DNA of 62,605 nt, from assembly GCA_031262745.1 (NCBI GenBank), contig JAISHE010000076.1:1-62605 (forward strand), written 5' to 3'. This stretch comes from Culturomica sp. (GTDB lineage Bacteria; Bacteroidota; Bacteroidia; Bacteroidales; Marinifilaceae). The notes below the pieces were generated by a model. It was not told the origin of the DNA, made no database searches, and worked only from the letters and a program-made list of their open reading frames with translations. Every line of letters begins with the position of its first letter. The first letter of the stretch is position 1. The position numbers and the translations under genes are program-made. Below are positions 16,817 to 25,829 of the stretch, one piece after another.

Positions 16817-17398
16817 ATGAAATTTCTTAGTAAATGTATATTTCCATTGTTAATCTGTTCGCTGATTGTCAGTTGTAAAGAAAAATATACACCTAAGCCA
16901 TACGGATTTTTTCGCATTGAATTTCCTCCTAAAAGTTATCATCTCCTTGAAGAAAATTTACCTTACAGTTTTCAAATTGCAGATAATGCAACTATTGAAC
17001 CCGATAAAACTTATGATGCGGAACCTTATTGGGTGAATATTGTTTACAAAGACTGTAACGCAAAAATTAACATTTCCTATAAACAGATTATTGCCGACAC
17101 TTCTCTTGAAAATTATCTTGCAGATAGTCATCGACTTGCATACGCACATATTACAAAAGCCGATGCCATTCAGGAAAAAGGGTTCGAGAATAGGAAAAAA
17201 GGTATTTTTGGCGTTTTGTACCAAATTACAGGTGATGCAGCCTCTCCTGCACAGTTTTTTGTAACCGATTCTATCCATAATTTCATTAGAGGTTCCCTTT
17301 ATATACACCAAATTCCTGCAGCAGATTCACTTGCTCCGGTTATTGAATACTTAAAAAAAGATATTGTAGTTTTAATGGAAACTATTGAATTCCAATAA
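16817..17398 (+). CDS. gldD: Gliding motility lipoprotein GldD
   Basis: This 193-residue lipoprotein has a signal peptide and lipobox Leu-Ile-Val-Ser-Cys, with the acylated cysteine at residue 20. The GldD signature KPYGFFRIEFPPKSY follows directly (about 27-41). GldD is required for gliding and type 9 secretion in flavobacteria and acts in the envelope, and its mechanism is not known. It starts three bases after gldE and is the last gene of the ssb-gldE-gldD unit. It ends seven bases from the convergent PafA-like gene. Confidence 0.9.
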   Translation: MKFLSKCIFPLLICSLIVSCKEKYTPKPYGFFRIEFPPKSYHLLEENLPYSFQIADNATIEPDKTYDAEPYWVNIVYKDCNAKINISYKQIIADTSLENYLADSHRLAYAHITKADAIQEKGFENRKKGIFGVLYQITGDAASPAQFFVTDSIHNFIRGSLYIHQIPAADSLAPVIEYLKKDIVVLMETIEFQ

Positions 17399-17405
17399 AT
17401 TCTTA

Positions 17406-18962
17406 TTATTTTGGTAAGTTGAGCAAAACGGATAGCCAAGTCATCACATCACACATGGAAGTATGTAAATAGTTTTTAGAAAGGTTGTTATTATCTCCAT
17501 AAACATAAAATGGTAATTTATGTCTTTTGCTATAACGGAAATATAAATCTTCCCTTTCTTTAATTTCCGGTACCCAACACGGAAGCAAATAATAAAGTAC
17601 ATCTCCGTTCTTTTTGTGATAAAACGAATTTTGCACAAGATATTCATTACCGGAAGCGTATGTGCCATGAGTAAGAGAATAAGACGTTAAAGTTTTAGCA
17701 ACTCCTTCAAAATCAATAATAAAATCTGCTACCACATCTTGAAAATCTTTTAATTTAAGACCTTTCTTATTTATCAATTCCCTATTCAAATAAATCTGTA
17801 CGGCATCATAATCCGTAACCCAATCACCCTCTCCGTAAAGCAAATTCAAGTAAGATTTCAAAAGTGCTACGGATTTGTAAATACTAAATTCACCGGCAGG
17901 CACACGCATTTTTGACAATTCCGTCGGTAGCAATTCTCGAGCTTCAACAAAAGTTAGAAAAGCAACGTAATGCCCCTTACCCACTTTTTCATCCAATAAT
18001 GTAAAGAATTTTTCTACATCTCGGTCAAGCCTGATAACAAAGTCCTTAAACTCATTATCGGAAATTGAGAAATCTCGATTCATATAATCCAACGCATTAA
18101 AATTCAGCATTAAAAAATCGGAATCATTATCCTTACCAAGTTGTTCCTCTTTAACTAAATTCATCGCCAAAGCCGTTATCATAGAATTAATATAAGGTGT
18201 AGCTTTCAGTGCAATATAATTATTGAATCTTCTTTTTGTTTGTGAAAGGTCATAATAAAAATCCTCATTCATACCTATTTTACTTCTGATTTTCACCATA
18301 GTTGTATTAGAATTTTCTTGTTCTACAGGCATCCAACCACGTCGTAAATAATAATCGCTTTCATTTAAGGAATTGAAATCTGTAACCCATTTAGGTAATG
18401 AATCAGCATAAAATGTTGATGAAACCCATTTACCGCTTTGTTCATTGAACCACAGAGCAAGGTTTGCACAACTTCCACCGCTTAATACACTCTCTTCCTC
18501 ATTTGCACCAATACTGTATACTTTTGAAAAAGAGTCTTGCATTTTCATACGACAACCAAGTGTGAGCATATTTTGATTTTCCGTAGAAGCACCCTGTAAA
18601 GTATTCCCCTCTCCTATTTCTTTGTAAATACTTGAATACACATTGTTTATTCGTCTTCGTTTCAAACGGTCATACCAATCATGTCCGACAATACCATGGA
18701 CATTAGGCAATGCTCCGGTATAAATAGTAGTCTGATCCACACCTGTTTGCGAATAAAAATAATCATACCCCAACTCATATTGCCTATCTGACATAAAACG
18801 TCGTAAGCCGTTTTGGCTTAATAAATGTTCATACATCTGCAACCATTCGGGATAAAAAAACGAAATCGTTACACCTACAACCAATTTCGGTTTCTCTTCC
18901 GAATGAAGTATTGAATTTACAAAAATCAAAATAATTAGAAATAAAAAGCTTACCCCTCTCAT
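17406..18962 (-). CDS. PafA-like alkaline phosphatase family protein, metal ligands apparently lost
   Basis: This 518-residue exported protein has a signal segment at about 1-20. It has the frame of Bacteroidota PafA-type phosphatases: PKLVVGVTIS at 24-33, QTTIYTGALPNVHGI at 76-90, LDYMNRDF at 290-297, GHYVAFLTFVEARELLP at 329-345 and a NGDVLYYLLPCW block. By recall of the family pattern, several zinc ligands are replaced. The Asp after the first strand is Ser33, the Gly-His after Asp-Tyr is Asn294-Arg295, and the Asp-His-Gly is Val338-Glu339-Ala340. It probably binds rather than hydrolyses a phosphorylated or sulfated ligand. It is convergent with gldD and has its own promoter. Confidence 0.75.
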   Translation of the reverse strand: MRGVSFLFLIILIFVNSILHSEEKPKLVVGVTISFFYPEWLQMYEHLLSQNGLRRFMSDRQYELGYDYFYSQTGVDQTTIYTGALPNVHGIVGHDWYDRLKRRRINNVYSSIYKEIGEGNTLQGASTENQNMLTLGCRMKMQDSFSKVYSIGANEEESVLSGGSCANLALWFNEQSGKWVSSTFYADSLPKWVTDFNSLNESDYYLRRGWMPVEQENSNTTMVKIRSKIGMNEDFYYDLSQTKRRFNNYIALKATPYINSMITALAMNLVKEEQLGKDNDSDFLMLNFNALDYMNRDFSISDNEFKDFVIRLDRDVEKFFTLLDEKVGKGHYVAFLTFVEARELLPTELSKMRVPAGEFSIYKSVALLKSYLNLLYGEGDWVTDYDAVQIYLNRELINKKGLKLKDFQDVVADFIIDFEGVAKTLTSYSLTHGTYASGNEYLVQNSFYHKKNGDVLYYLLPCWVPEIKEREDLYFRYSKRHKLPFYVYGDNNNLSKNYLHTSMCDVMTWLSVLLNLPK

Positions 18963-18985
18963 AGTTCATTCTTAATATAGTGCTC

Positions 18986-19016
18986 CAAAGTTATAAATTA
19001 TAAGTAGAATTCCAAT
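18986..19016 (-). promoter_or_regulatory. Promoter of the PafA-like gene
   Basis: On the minus strand ATTG, 19 bases, then TAACTTTG: the -7 box is a full match and the -33 box has one mismatch. Transcription would start about 17 bases before the ATG at 18962. Confidence 0.65.
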
Positions 19017-19105
19017 AAATCACTTTTTTTGTTATTTGTTTTTCGTAAATTCTTTTTATTTCGTACATTTACAACTGTATTTGATAGCATAAAAATAAAA
19101 GACGA

Positions 19106-19732
19106 ATGGAATCACCGGCTAAATTTGAACTTACAGAAAAGTTGCGGACTTATATTTCACGCTACGGAATTAATGATTTCAGTGAAGAGCATTTGAAAAA
19201 GGTGGGAATATCATTAAAAGATCTGAAGGAGAATTTTCATAACAGACAAGATATAGTAAGTACTATTCTTGAATATGAAAGAAAATGCTTTGAAGATATT
19301 TTTAATAAGAATAATTTTGACGGATATAACGCTATTGATATTCTTCTATTGGTTAGTAACGAAATAAATAATCGTTTTTTCAATGTAACTCCTTCGGTAA
19401 CAATGGCTCTTGCTTCCGCATATCCTGATATTTACGAAAATCATAAGAATTTACGTGCCAATTTTATTTATGAAAAAATGCTTATAAATATTGAGAAAGG
19501 CAAACAACAGGGGATGTACGTTAAAGATATATCAAGTGAGTTGATGGTGAGAATGTTCATTGCAAAATTAAACGATATTCATAATCCCGAAATATATCCA
19601 CCGGAAGCATTCACTTTCGCTACTATTTTTAATAATCTGATTGACAAGTTTATAAATGATGTTGCAAATGAAGATGGTAAAACTTATTATAAGCACAGGA
19701 AACAGTTATATAGCGTTTTAAATTTTAGATGA
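19106..19732 (+). CDS. TetR/AcrR-like transcription regulator
   Basis: This 208-residue helical protein has a TetR-type plan. A short N-terminal DNA-binding region (EEHLKKVGISLKDLKENFHNRQDIVSTILEYE, in pieces over about 27-60) matches the second and third helices and the tyrosine/phenylalanine anchor of TetR domains. A helical ligand/dimer domain follows. The helix-turn-helix is degenerate compared with canonical members (for instance the usual G-x-x-x-G-x-Y-xx-F pattern is only partly kept). The target is unknown. It lies before a lrp-like gene on the same strand with a 55-base gap. Confidence 0.65.
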   Translation: MESPAKFELTEKLRTYISRYGINDFSEEHLKKVGISLKDLKENFHNRQDIVSTILEYERKCFEDIFNKNNFDGYNAIDILLLVSNEINNRFFNVTPSVTMALASAYPDIYENHKNLRANFIYEKMLINIEKGKQQGMYVKDISSELMVRMFIAKLNDIHNPEIYPPEAFTFATIFNNLIDKFINDVANEDGKTYYKHRKQLYSVLNFR

Positions 19733-19787
19733 TTTTAAATATATAAGTATTATTCAATGCAACTCCAATAACATATTAATAAAAATC

Positions 19788-20267
19788 ATGAAATACCAAA
19801 TAGATAACGTTGATAAACAGATACTTTCTTATCTCGTAAAAAATGCAAGAGTACCGTTTCTCGAAATCGCCAGAGAATGTAATATATCAGGAGCAGCTAT
19901 CCATCAAAGGGTCAAAAAGATGGAAGATGCCGGTATCATACAAGGTTCACGCTTTGTGGTGAATGCACAGGCAATAGGTTTGAATGTGTGTGCCTACATA
20001 GGTATTACTCTTGACCATGCCCATAAGTATAAAGCAGTGGTTAAGGAATTGGCTAAAATTCCGGAAATAACGGAATGTAGTTTTATCACCGGTCCCTACA
20101 CTTTTTTTGTAAAAGTGATGTGTACCAATCACCAACATCTTATGAATGTGTTAATCAACACTTTTCAAAACATGCCGGGTATCACAAAAACCGAAACTTT
20201 TATCTCTTTGGAACAACTGATTGATAAACAAATTGACCCGATTAACGACTGTTTAAAAGTTAAATAA
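19788..20267 (+). CDS. Lrp/AsnC family regulator
   Basis: This 159-residue protein has the winged helix-turn-helix of the Lrp/AsnC family at about 5-50 (DKQILSYLVKNARVPFLEIA, NISGAAIHQRVKKMEDAGII). A RAM ligand-binding domain at about 70-150 contains the ITECSFITGPYTFFVKV strand pair. Such proteins are octameric or hexadecameric regulators responding to amino acids or related metabolites, and the ligand is not predictable here. The inositol monophosphatase gene starts five bases later, so the two are co-transcribed. Confidence 0.92.
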   Translation: MKYQIDNVDKQILSYLVKNARVPFLEIARECNISGAAIHQRVKKMEDAGIIQGSRFVVNAQAIGLNVCAYIGITLDHAHKYKAVVKELAKIPEITECSFITGPYTFFVKVMCTNHQHLMNVLINTFQNMPGITKTETFISLEQLIDKQIDPINDCLKVK

Positions 20268-20272
20268 ATTTC

Positions 20273-21052
20273 ATGAAACAATCAGTACAAACTTTACAAC
20301 AATTTGCCATTGAGTCTGCATACAAAGTTGGTGATATTCACTTGAAATATTTCAGAAAAGATAATCAAAATGCCGAAATCAAGTCGAATATTTCCGATCT
20401 TGTTACACGTGCCGACAAGGAAAGTGAAGCATATTTAATTGAACAAATCACATACAATTTTCCTGACCACAATATATTAGGAGAAGAAAGCGGTAACCAT
20501 GAAGGCAAACATAAAAGCGGTTATCGCTGGGTGATTGACCCGCTTGACGGTACAAACAACTATAATCAAGGTTTACCGGTTTTTGCCGTTTCTATAGGAC
20601 TTCAATATGAAAATACTACTATTATGGGTGTAGTTTATGCCCCTTATTTAAAGGAACTTTTCACTGTAATCAAAGGTGAAGGTTCGTTTCTTAACGGTGA
20701 ACGCTTAAAGGTATCAGAAAAAACGGAACTTAATGAATGTGTATTGGGAACAGGTTTCCCTTATGACAAGGGTACAAATCCTATTAATAATATATCTAAT
20801 GTTGCAGCTATCCTACCTCATTTACGTGGAATAAGACGAATGGGTGCCGCTGCCTACGACCTTTGCAGCACAGCTGCCGGCTATCTTGATGCATATTGGG
20901 AATTGGATTTGAAACCTTGGGACATGTGTGCAGGAGCATTAATAGTGGAGGAAGCCGGTGGCGAAATTTTCCACTTCCGTAACGATCGTAATATATCTAT
21001 AATAGCAGGTAATCACAATCTTATAGAAAAAGTAAGGACATTTATAAAATAA
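20273..21052 (+). CDS. suhB: Inositol monophosphatase family protein
   Basis: This 259-residue Mg2+-dependent phosphatase hydrolyses inositol-1-phosphate or related sugar monophosphates. All metal-site motifs are present: GEESG at about 70-74, DPLDGTNN at 89-96 and PWDMCAGALIVEEAGG near 218-233. SuhB-type members can also take part in rRNA transcription antitermination in other bacteria, which cannot be judged here. Translation is likely coupled to the Lrp-like gene, and the stop codon overlaps the terminator stem. The gene symbol is by family, not by proven orthology. Confidence 0.88.
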   Translation: MKQSVQTLQQFAIESAYKVGDIHLKYFRKDNQNAEIKSNISDLVTRADKESEAYLIEQITYNFPDHNILGEESGNHEGKHKSGYRWVIDPLDGTNNYNQGLPVFAVSIGLQYENTTIMGVVYAPYLKELFTVIKGEGSFLNGERLKVSEKTELNECVLGTGFPYDKGTNPINNISNVAAILPHLRGIRRMGAAAYDLCSTAAGYLDAYWELDLKPWDMCAGALIVEEAGGEIFHFRNDRNISIIAGNHNLIEKVRTFIK

Positions 21053-21078
21053 AAACAGGATCCTAATGACCCTGTTTT
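21052..21078. terminator. Bidirectional terminator after suhB
   Basis: AAAACAGG (21052-21059) pairs with CCTGTTTT (21071-21078) around an 11-base loop. The AT-rich flanks fit termination in both directions, between suhB and the convergent CsgG-like gene. Confidence 0.7.
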
Positions 21079-21099
21079 ATATAAAATATTTAATTCTAT

Positions 21100-21990
21100 T
21101 TATTTGAAAAAAGCTCCTACTCCTTCTCCAATTCCTTTTAACGCACTACCTCCGGTGTGAATCAAAATAATTTTACGACCTTCATCAAAAGCCTTTTTGA
21201 TTTCCGAACCGCCTTTAACTACTTTTGCTAACGCCATATCTTCCCCATGTACTTCGGTTACTTTAAGTTTACCCACAATCGGTTGAACCGTTTTGCCTGC
21301 AACTTCTCTTTCAACTTTAACATCAAAAGTGTGTCCTTTATCAATACCAAAAGAAGATCCACAGTTGATATAAACTATTTCAGCTTCCTTCTTCTTATTG
21401 ATTTTTTCTATCGAAAGTACTGTTGCTTCCAACGGAAAATTATCTCTCACAAACTTACGCATGGAAATCTTTATATAATCGGTGGTATTTAATACCGCAT
21501 CTTGCGGAGTTGAACCAGTTTTAGCATTCAAACCCGAATATGTAAAGTTCTTAGACGCTTTCACCGTACCATCGGAAGCATTGGTAACTTTAAGAGAAAA
21601 ATTAATAAGACCATCATAGTAAATCGATCCGTCATCAAATTTCTTCTTAATGCCACTCATTTCCGTTATATCACCGGTCATAATTAGCTGTGCTCCCTTT
21701 GTAGTCATCATTTCGGTGCGAGCAGTTGCATCACTTATCGCACTTTCTGCAGCACGTCTTTCGGCTTCCAATTTTAATGCTTCTTCCGAATTAACATCGA
21801 TAACGGTTATCTGCCCCGTATTTTCAATCCCTGAGATGATTGCATTACGCAACATATTGGCATAGTTTTCGGAAACTTTAGAAGCACGTGTAAACTTATC
21901 CACCAACATAACCTTTTTAACGGGAGTATCTTGTGAATAACCTACAAAAACGAAAGCTACTAATATGAATAAAATGGAAAGTCTTCTCAT
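21100..21990 (-). CDS. CsgG/LpoB-like secreted protein
   Basis: This 296-residue exported protein has a signal peptide (1-19, cut near Ser-Gln) and no lipobox cysteine. The region VMLVDKFTRASK through GAQLIMTGDITEM (about 28-130), with the YYDGLINFSLKVTNASDGTV strand set, resembles the CsgG/FlgO/LpoB alpha-beta fold. The second half (VYINCGSSFGIDKGHTFDVKVER) resembles the beta domain at the end of FlgT-like proteins. CsgG-like proteins form outer-membrane pores or bind penicillin-binding proteins. It is the last gene of a four-gene leftward operon with two LPP20-type proteins. Confidence 0.65.
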   Translation of the reverse strand: MRRLSILFILVAFVFVGYSQDTPVKKVMLVDKFTRASKVSENYANMLRNAIISGIENTGQITVIDVNSEEALKLEAERRAAESAISDATARTEMMTTKGAQLIMTGDITEMSGIKKKFDDGSIYYDGLINFSLKVTNASDGTVKASKNFTYSGLNAKTGSTPQDAVLNTTDYIKISMRKFVRDNFPLEATVLSIEKINKKKEAEIVYINCGSSFGIDKGHTFDVKVEREVAGKTVQPIVGKLKVTEVHGEDMALAKVVKGGSEIKKAFDEGRKIILIHTGGSALKGIGEGVGAFFK

Positions 21991-22009
21991 AACAGATGCA
22001 ACATTTCAA

Positions 22010-22597
22010 TTAATTAGCTGCTTGTGAAGATGCGTTATCTTGCATTGCTTCGTTGAAAACTTGTTTGAATTTTTCATATTCGTAATCCGTACGAAGTTTG
22101 TCATCTGTACTGATTTTCTTGTTAAGAGCTTCAACAACAGCATCTGCTTTCATTTCCACCGCAATATACGATCTGTATTTACCATCGGAAATTGATTTGG
22201 TAGTTTTTTCACAAATAACGCGAGAACCTGCTAACACTTGATTCACTACAGTACGTACCATGTCTTGATAACGTCTTTTGGCTTCTTCATCAAGACCTGA
22301 CTGATAAGAGGATGTATAATCGTCTATAACTCTCTTAACGGTAGCTTCAACCTGTGTAGCCAACTCACCACGTGCATCCGACAACACTTTTTTCTTTGCA
22401 GTAGACTGATCTACACTTAGTCCCACGGCGTTAGCTCTAAACGCTTTTTCATCGGAAAAAAATTCCGGTCCGGAACAGTGAGTAACAACATCAACTTCGT
22501 CACTTTGCATAACTTTTTGAGCAACTTGTTTTTGACCGCCACATGAAGCTAAAGTCAATGCGACAACACCAATCAATAAATAATAACATTTTTTCAT
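22010..22597 (-). CDS. LPP20-like lipoprotein
   Basis: This 195-residue lipoprotein has the lipobox Leu-Ala-Ser-Cys with acylation at Cys19. The mature part (RANAVGLSVDQSTAKKKVLS, ARGELATQVEATVKRVIDDY, VICEKTTKSISDGKYRSYIAVEM) has the pattern of LPP20-fold lipoproteins, in which an Ala-rich helix and a Tyr-rich strand pair recur. FlgP of vibrios is a member. It lies 26 bases after the 586-residue LPP20-type gene and 19 bases before the CsgG-like gene. The role is likely structural in the outer membrane or periplasm. Confidence 0.7.
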   Translation of the reverse strand: MKKCYYLLIGVVALTLASCGGQKQVAQKVMQSDEVDVVTHCSGPEFFSDEKAFRANAVGLSVDQSTAKKKVLSDARGELATQVEATVKRVIDDYTSSYQSGLDEEAKRRYQDMVRTVVNQVLAGSRVICEKTTKSISDGKYRSYIAVEMKADAVVEALNKKISTDDKLRTDYEYEKFKQVFNEAMQDNASSQAAN

Positions 22598-22622
22598 AAA
22601 TTCTAAAATTAAAGGTTTAATA

Positions 22623-24383
22623 TTACTTCAAGTTTCTAAGTTTGACCATCCCCTGTTTGTTAGAGAATTGAGCCAATTTTATTTCTTTTAATTTTGGTAA
22701 ACTAATAAATAACGCCGTAACGACTTTCGGTACAATTTTAGTATTTACTCTATAATTACTTTCCGAAGCACCCAATTTCATTTTAACAATTTCAACTTTC
22801 TCTCCTTTTTCATTAACAAAATATAAATCACTGTCAGCGAAAAGAAGATCAAAATCCTCATCGGTTGTATTTGAAACTGCAAACTCTGCGACACATCTAT
22901 CTCCGTACATTTTCATTTCTACAAAACCTATGTAGATACCTTCTGCAAATTCTCCGTTGTCCACAACATCATCATCCTCAACAGTAGTCGGAGTTTTTAC
23001 GACAGATTTTTCCGTTGTAGGTATACTTTTACGAATATCCCCTTCCGTAAAAATATTTATTTCTTTCAAATCTGCAGATAATTCCTTATTTAAACGTTTT
23101 AGTACATCACGAGTAGCTTGCGCTTTAGCACTCTCCTTAGTCTTACTTTCCGCAACCATCGTTTTAAAATCGTTGATAGAGTAATTCAAAAGTTCCGCAC
23201 CGCTACGATTATTTATTATTCGAATATCGACATTAGTGAAATACTCTTTAAAATCATACATATCTCCGCTAACCTTACCTCCTTGCGTAAAATTACTACT
23301 AACTTCAACAATCGCATCAGCCAAAGAAGGTTCACTTACAACATTAAAATAATTTTTCGTTAATAAACTTTTGACAGCTCGTGTAATACCTTCATTTTCA
23401 TCAGAAATCACTTTAACAAATGCGTTGATTGCCGATTTCTCCAAATTCACAAACAGCACTTTTGAAGGAACTCTGGTAGACAAACTCCTTAAAACTCCTT
23501 CATAAACAGTACCTCTTAAATTACGTGTTACTACATTCATATTGACAGTTACGGCAATTTCCTGTTTTTGAATTTTAGAATTTATATTTTTTACATATAA
23601 TTTTACTTGACCATTTTGATCGGTGGCGTCATCACTTGAAAGCGAACCAGTACCGGATTTGAAGATACAAGTCAATTTCACATTTTTTAATGGTGTGCCG
23701 TTTTTTGACAAAGTTAACACAAAAGGCTCTGCAATTCCCTGAAAAGCTTTACCTGTCATTGATTCCGGTACAGCGTTAATCGACACTCCATCGAAAATAG
23801 AATTAAGTGAAGAATACAACTCTCTACCAACATTTACGTCATCTTTTACTAAATCTTCATTAATTAAAGGTGTTATCTCCTGTAAACCTTTGATATAAAA
23901 TTCCATGGCTGAGATCAACTCTCCATTCGTCATGGCTTGTTTACCACGCATAAGATAATCATAACCTTGTGCGGTTACTTTATCTTGCTTATCTTTGAGA
24001 TATTCCTCATAATCAAACTTATTCAACTCATAATAAACCCAATATTCGGTATTATTTTCCCAAGTATCTACCAATTGAAATTTTTCAATCTCATTTTTTG
24101 CCTGAATATCAATGGTTTCTTTAAACTTAGATTCAAACGTATTATTATCTTCAAATGTGTACATTAAAGAGTTTGAAGAAACTTCTACTTTTATTTCCGA
24201 TACCAAATCACTTAGAGCATTTTGTTTAGCAATTTGCTGATAATCTTTTTCAGTCTTTAAACTTCTACCTATTCCGATGTAATACATAGAATTTATCGGT
24301 CTATCTGTTACCCAATCAGGCTTTTGTTGACCGTACAAACATGTTGTAACAAAAACGATTACAATTAAAAGAAGCCGTTTCAT
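22623..24383 (-). CDS. LPP20-domain secreted protein, large
   Basis: This 586-residue exported protein has a signal peptide of about 18 residues. An LPP20-like domain follows (PDWVTDRPINSMYYIGIGRS, AKQNALSDLVSEIKVEVSS, TEYWVYYELNKFDYEEY, about 20-130), with a helical linker. An Ig-like segment (about 215-300) has the GSLSSDDATDQNGQVKLYV turn typical of big-type domains. The CsgG-like segment VLKRLNKELSADLKEINIF precedes a beta-rich C terminus (about 490-586). It starts four bases after the DUF6175-like gene and is co-transcribed. The function is unknown. Confidence 0.65.
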   Translation of the reverse strand: MKRLLLIVIVFVTTCLYGQQKPDWVTDRPINSMYYIGIGRSLKTEKDYQQIAKQNALSDLVSEIKVEVSSNSLMYTFEDNNTFESKFKETIDIQAKNEIEKFQLVDTWENNTEYWVYYELNKFDYEEYLKDKQDKVTAQGYDYLMRGKQAMTNGELISAMEFYIKGLQEITPLINEDLVKDDVNVGRELYSSLNSIFDGVSINAVPESMTGKAFQGIAEPFVLTLSKNGTPLKNVKLTCIFKSGTGSLSSDDATDQNGQVKLYVKNINSKIQKQEIAVTVNMNVVTRNLRGTVYEGVLRSLSTRVPSKVLFVNLEKSAINAFVKVISDENEGITRAVKSLLTKNYFNVVSEPSLADAIVEVSSNFTQGGKVSGDMYDFKEYFTNVDIRIINNRSGAELLNYSINDFKTMVAESKTKESAKAQATRDVLKRLNKELSADLKEINIFTEGDIRKSIPTTEKSVVKTPTTVEDDDVVDNGEFAEGIYIGFVEMKMYGDRCVAEFAVSNTTDEDFDLLFADSDLYFVNEKGEKVEIVKMKLGASESNYRVNTKIVPKVVTALFISLPKLKEIKLAQFSNKQGMVKLRNLK

Positions 24384-24387
24384 AATA

Positions 24388-25680
24388 TTAAGCGGTTATA
24401 GTTATATAAATTGTATTTCCGTCCACACGTCTTTTGCAGGAAATTCCTTCCTGTTGCAAATATTCCCAAAGTTTAAAAGCAAAGTCATTGGCATCCAATG
24501 GTGTACCGCTCTCATCTTTATTAGGGATTTGAATTTGATCAAAAATTATAGCATCTGCAACCGTACCTTGAACATGGTACTTACCACCAACTGCATTTTT
24601 TTTAACCCACAGACGTAAAAGATCCGAAAGGTAATAACCACTCGTACCCACTTCCGATTCCATATCCAAGGTAGATGTTTCGTCAATCGAAACGTTAAGA
24701 ACGATACTATTACCTCCAGATATTTTCTTAGCAAAACTTGTTGAAATATCCTTTAAAAATGGATCCAAGATATCGCTTATCGTGTAGAGCACCAATTGAT
24801 CGGTAGCATTCGTGTTAAATCTGTTAGAAGTTGCCTGTTTTGAGGCAAGTATATTACCGGTCGAAGTTTCATAAGCTCTCAGTGAAAGACTTACACGACT
24901 ACCGTTTGCAGCAACGTCCTTGTTTATATCTACAGTTACATAAACATCCGAACCTGAATTTCTAATCAATTGCTTATCAAATGAATCCGAATTATTTGTT
25001 TCAAACAGCATTGATCTTTTGGCAGCAGCCAACTTAGCTTGGAAATCAACAATTGTAACACCTTTATTGGTAAAACCTTCCTGAACTTTTGCCACTGCAA
25101 TTCTTTTATCGAAATCATTGCTCAAAATCTCGTCATACGATTCTCCTTCTGCTTTGTATGGAACCACCATTATGGTAGGCATATTAATCTGTTCTTGAGT
25201 TTCTTCCATAGAAATACGATCTACAGCCTTTGTTATAATCTTGTTTTGTTCCAAATCCCTCAACAACACCTCATTAAGAAAAATCAAACGCACGGTAGCT
25301 TTGTACTTCTTATTATATGAAAGCTTTTCAGAATCCTCTGTTTCATAATCTCTAACAAAATTATGATATCTTCCTTGATCGAAGAAGCGTTCCATATAAT
25401 CTCGATATTTCATAATATCGTTAGGATCTAAGAGCGGCTTACCATTATTAAGACCTTGTATACCAACAAAAAAGTAAGTATAAAAAGCAGACCTTACTGC
25501 CATATCGGGAGCATCTTTCTTTTTATCTGCAATCCCGGAAGTACGAACCGTAACAACACCCACTGATTCCCCAATAAATGTTACATCATTAGAATAATCT
25601 GCTGCCAACCAATTTTGATTTTGAGCAAATATCGTAGTTAGTAGAAAAACACCTGTAATTAAGCAACTTAATCTTTTCAT
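24388..25680 (-). CDS. DUF6175-like secreted protein
   Basis: This 430-residue exported protein (signal peptide 1-19) heads the four-gene operon. A middle segment beginning MPTIMVVPYKAEG resembles the DUF6175 family of Bacteroidota. That segment has CsgG-like features: NKGVTIVDFQAKLAAA, a long helix, and the SGSDVYVTVDINKD strand. The C-terminal part is a separate small alpha-beta unit (AFKLWEYLQQEGISCKRRVD). The family name is from memory of similar sequences and should be treated as tentative. A good promoter precedes it. Confidence 0.6.
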   Translation of the reverse strand: MKRLSCLITGVFLLTTIFAQNQNWLAADYSNDVTFIGESVGVVTVRTSGIADKKKDAPDMAVRSAFYTYFFVGIQGLNNGKPLLDPNDIMKYRDYMERFFDQGRYHNFVRDYETEDSEKLSYNKKYKATVRLIFLNEVLLRDLEQNKIITKAVDRISMEETQEQINMPTIMVVPYKAEGESYDEILSNDFDKRIAVAKVQEGFTNKGVTIVDFQAKLAAAKRSMLFETNNSDSFDKQLIRNSGSDVYVTVDINKDVAANGSRVSLSLRAYETSTGNILASKQATSNRFNTNATDQLVLYTISDILDPFLKDISTSFAKKISGGNSIVLNVSIDETSTLDMESEVGTSGYYLSDLLRLWVKKNAVGGKYHVQGTVADAIIFDQIQIPNKDESGTPLDANDFAFKLWEYLQQEGISCKRRVDGNTIYITITA

Positions 25681-25729
25681 AATAGTCTATACTTAGTTTT
25701 TGATCGGTATCTATTCAAATCCGAATGCA

Positions 25730-25761
25730 CAAAGCTATAAAAGTTTTTAACGTTTCCCAAA
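25730..25761 (-). promoter_or_regulatory. Promoter of the CsgG/LPP20 operon
   Basis: On the minus strand TTTG (25758-25761), 20 bases, then TAGCTTTG (25730-25737): both boxes match the Bacteroidota consensus. Transcription would begin about 40 bases before the DUF6175-like gene. Confidence 0.75.
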
Positions 25762-25774
25762 TTTTATTAAAAAA

Positions 25775-25807
25775 AACTGCCTCAAAACGTACTTATTTGA
25801 GGCAGTT
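25775..25807 (-). terminator. Terminator of the M16 peptidase gene
   Basis: A perfect 12-bp stem, AACTGCCTCAAA / TTTGAGGCAGTT, has a nine-base loop and is followed on the minus strand by a run of T. It separates the M16 gene from the promoter of the next operon. Confidence 0.85.
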
Positions 25808-25829
25808 CTAACATATAATCTATGTGTTA

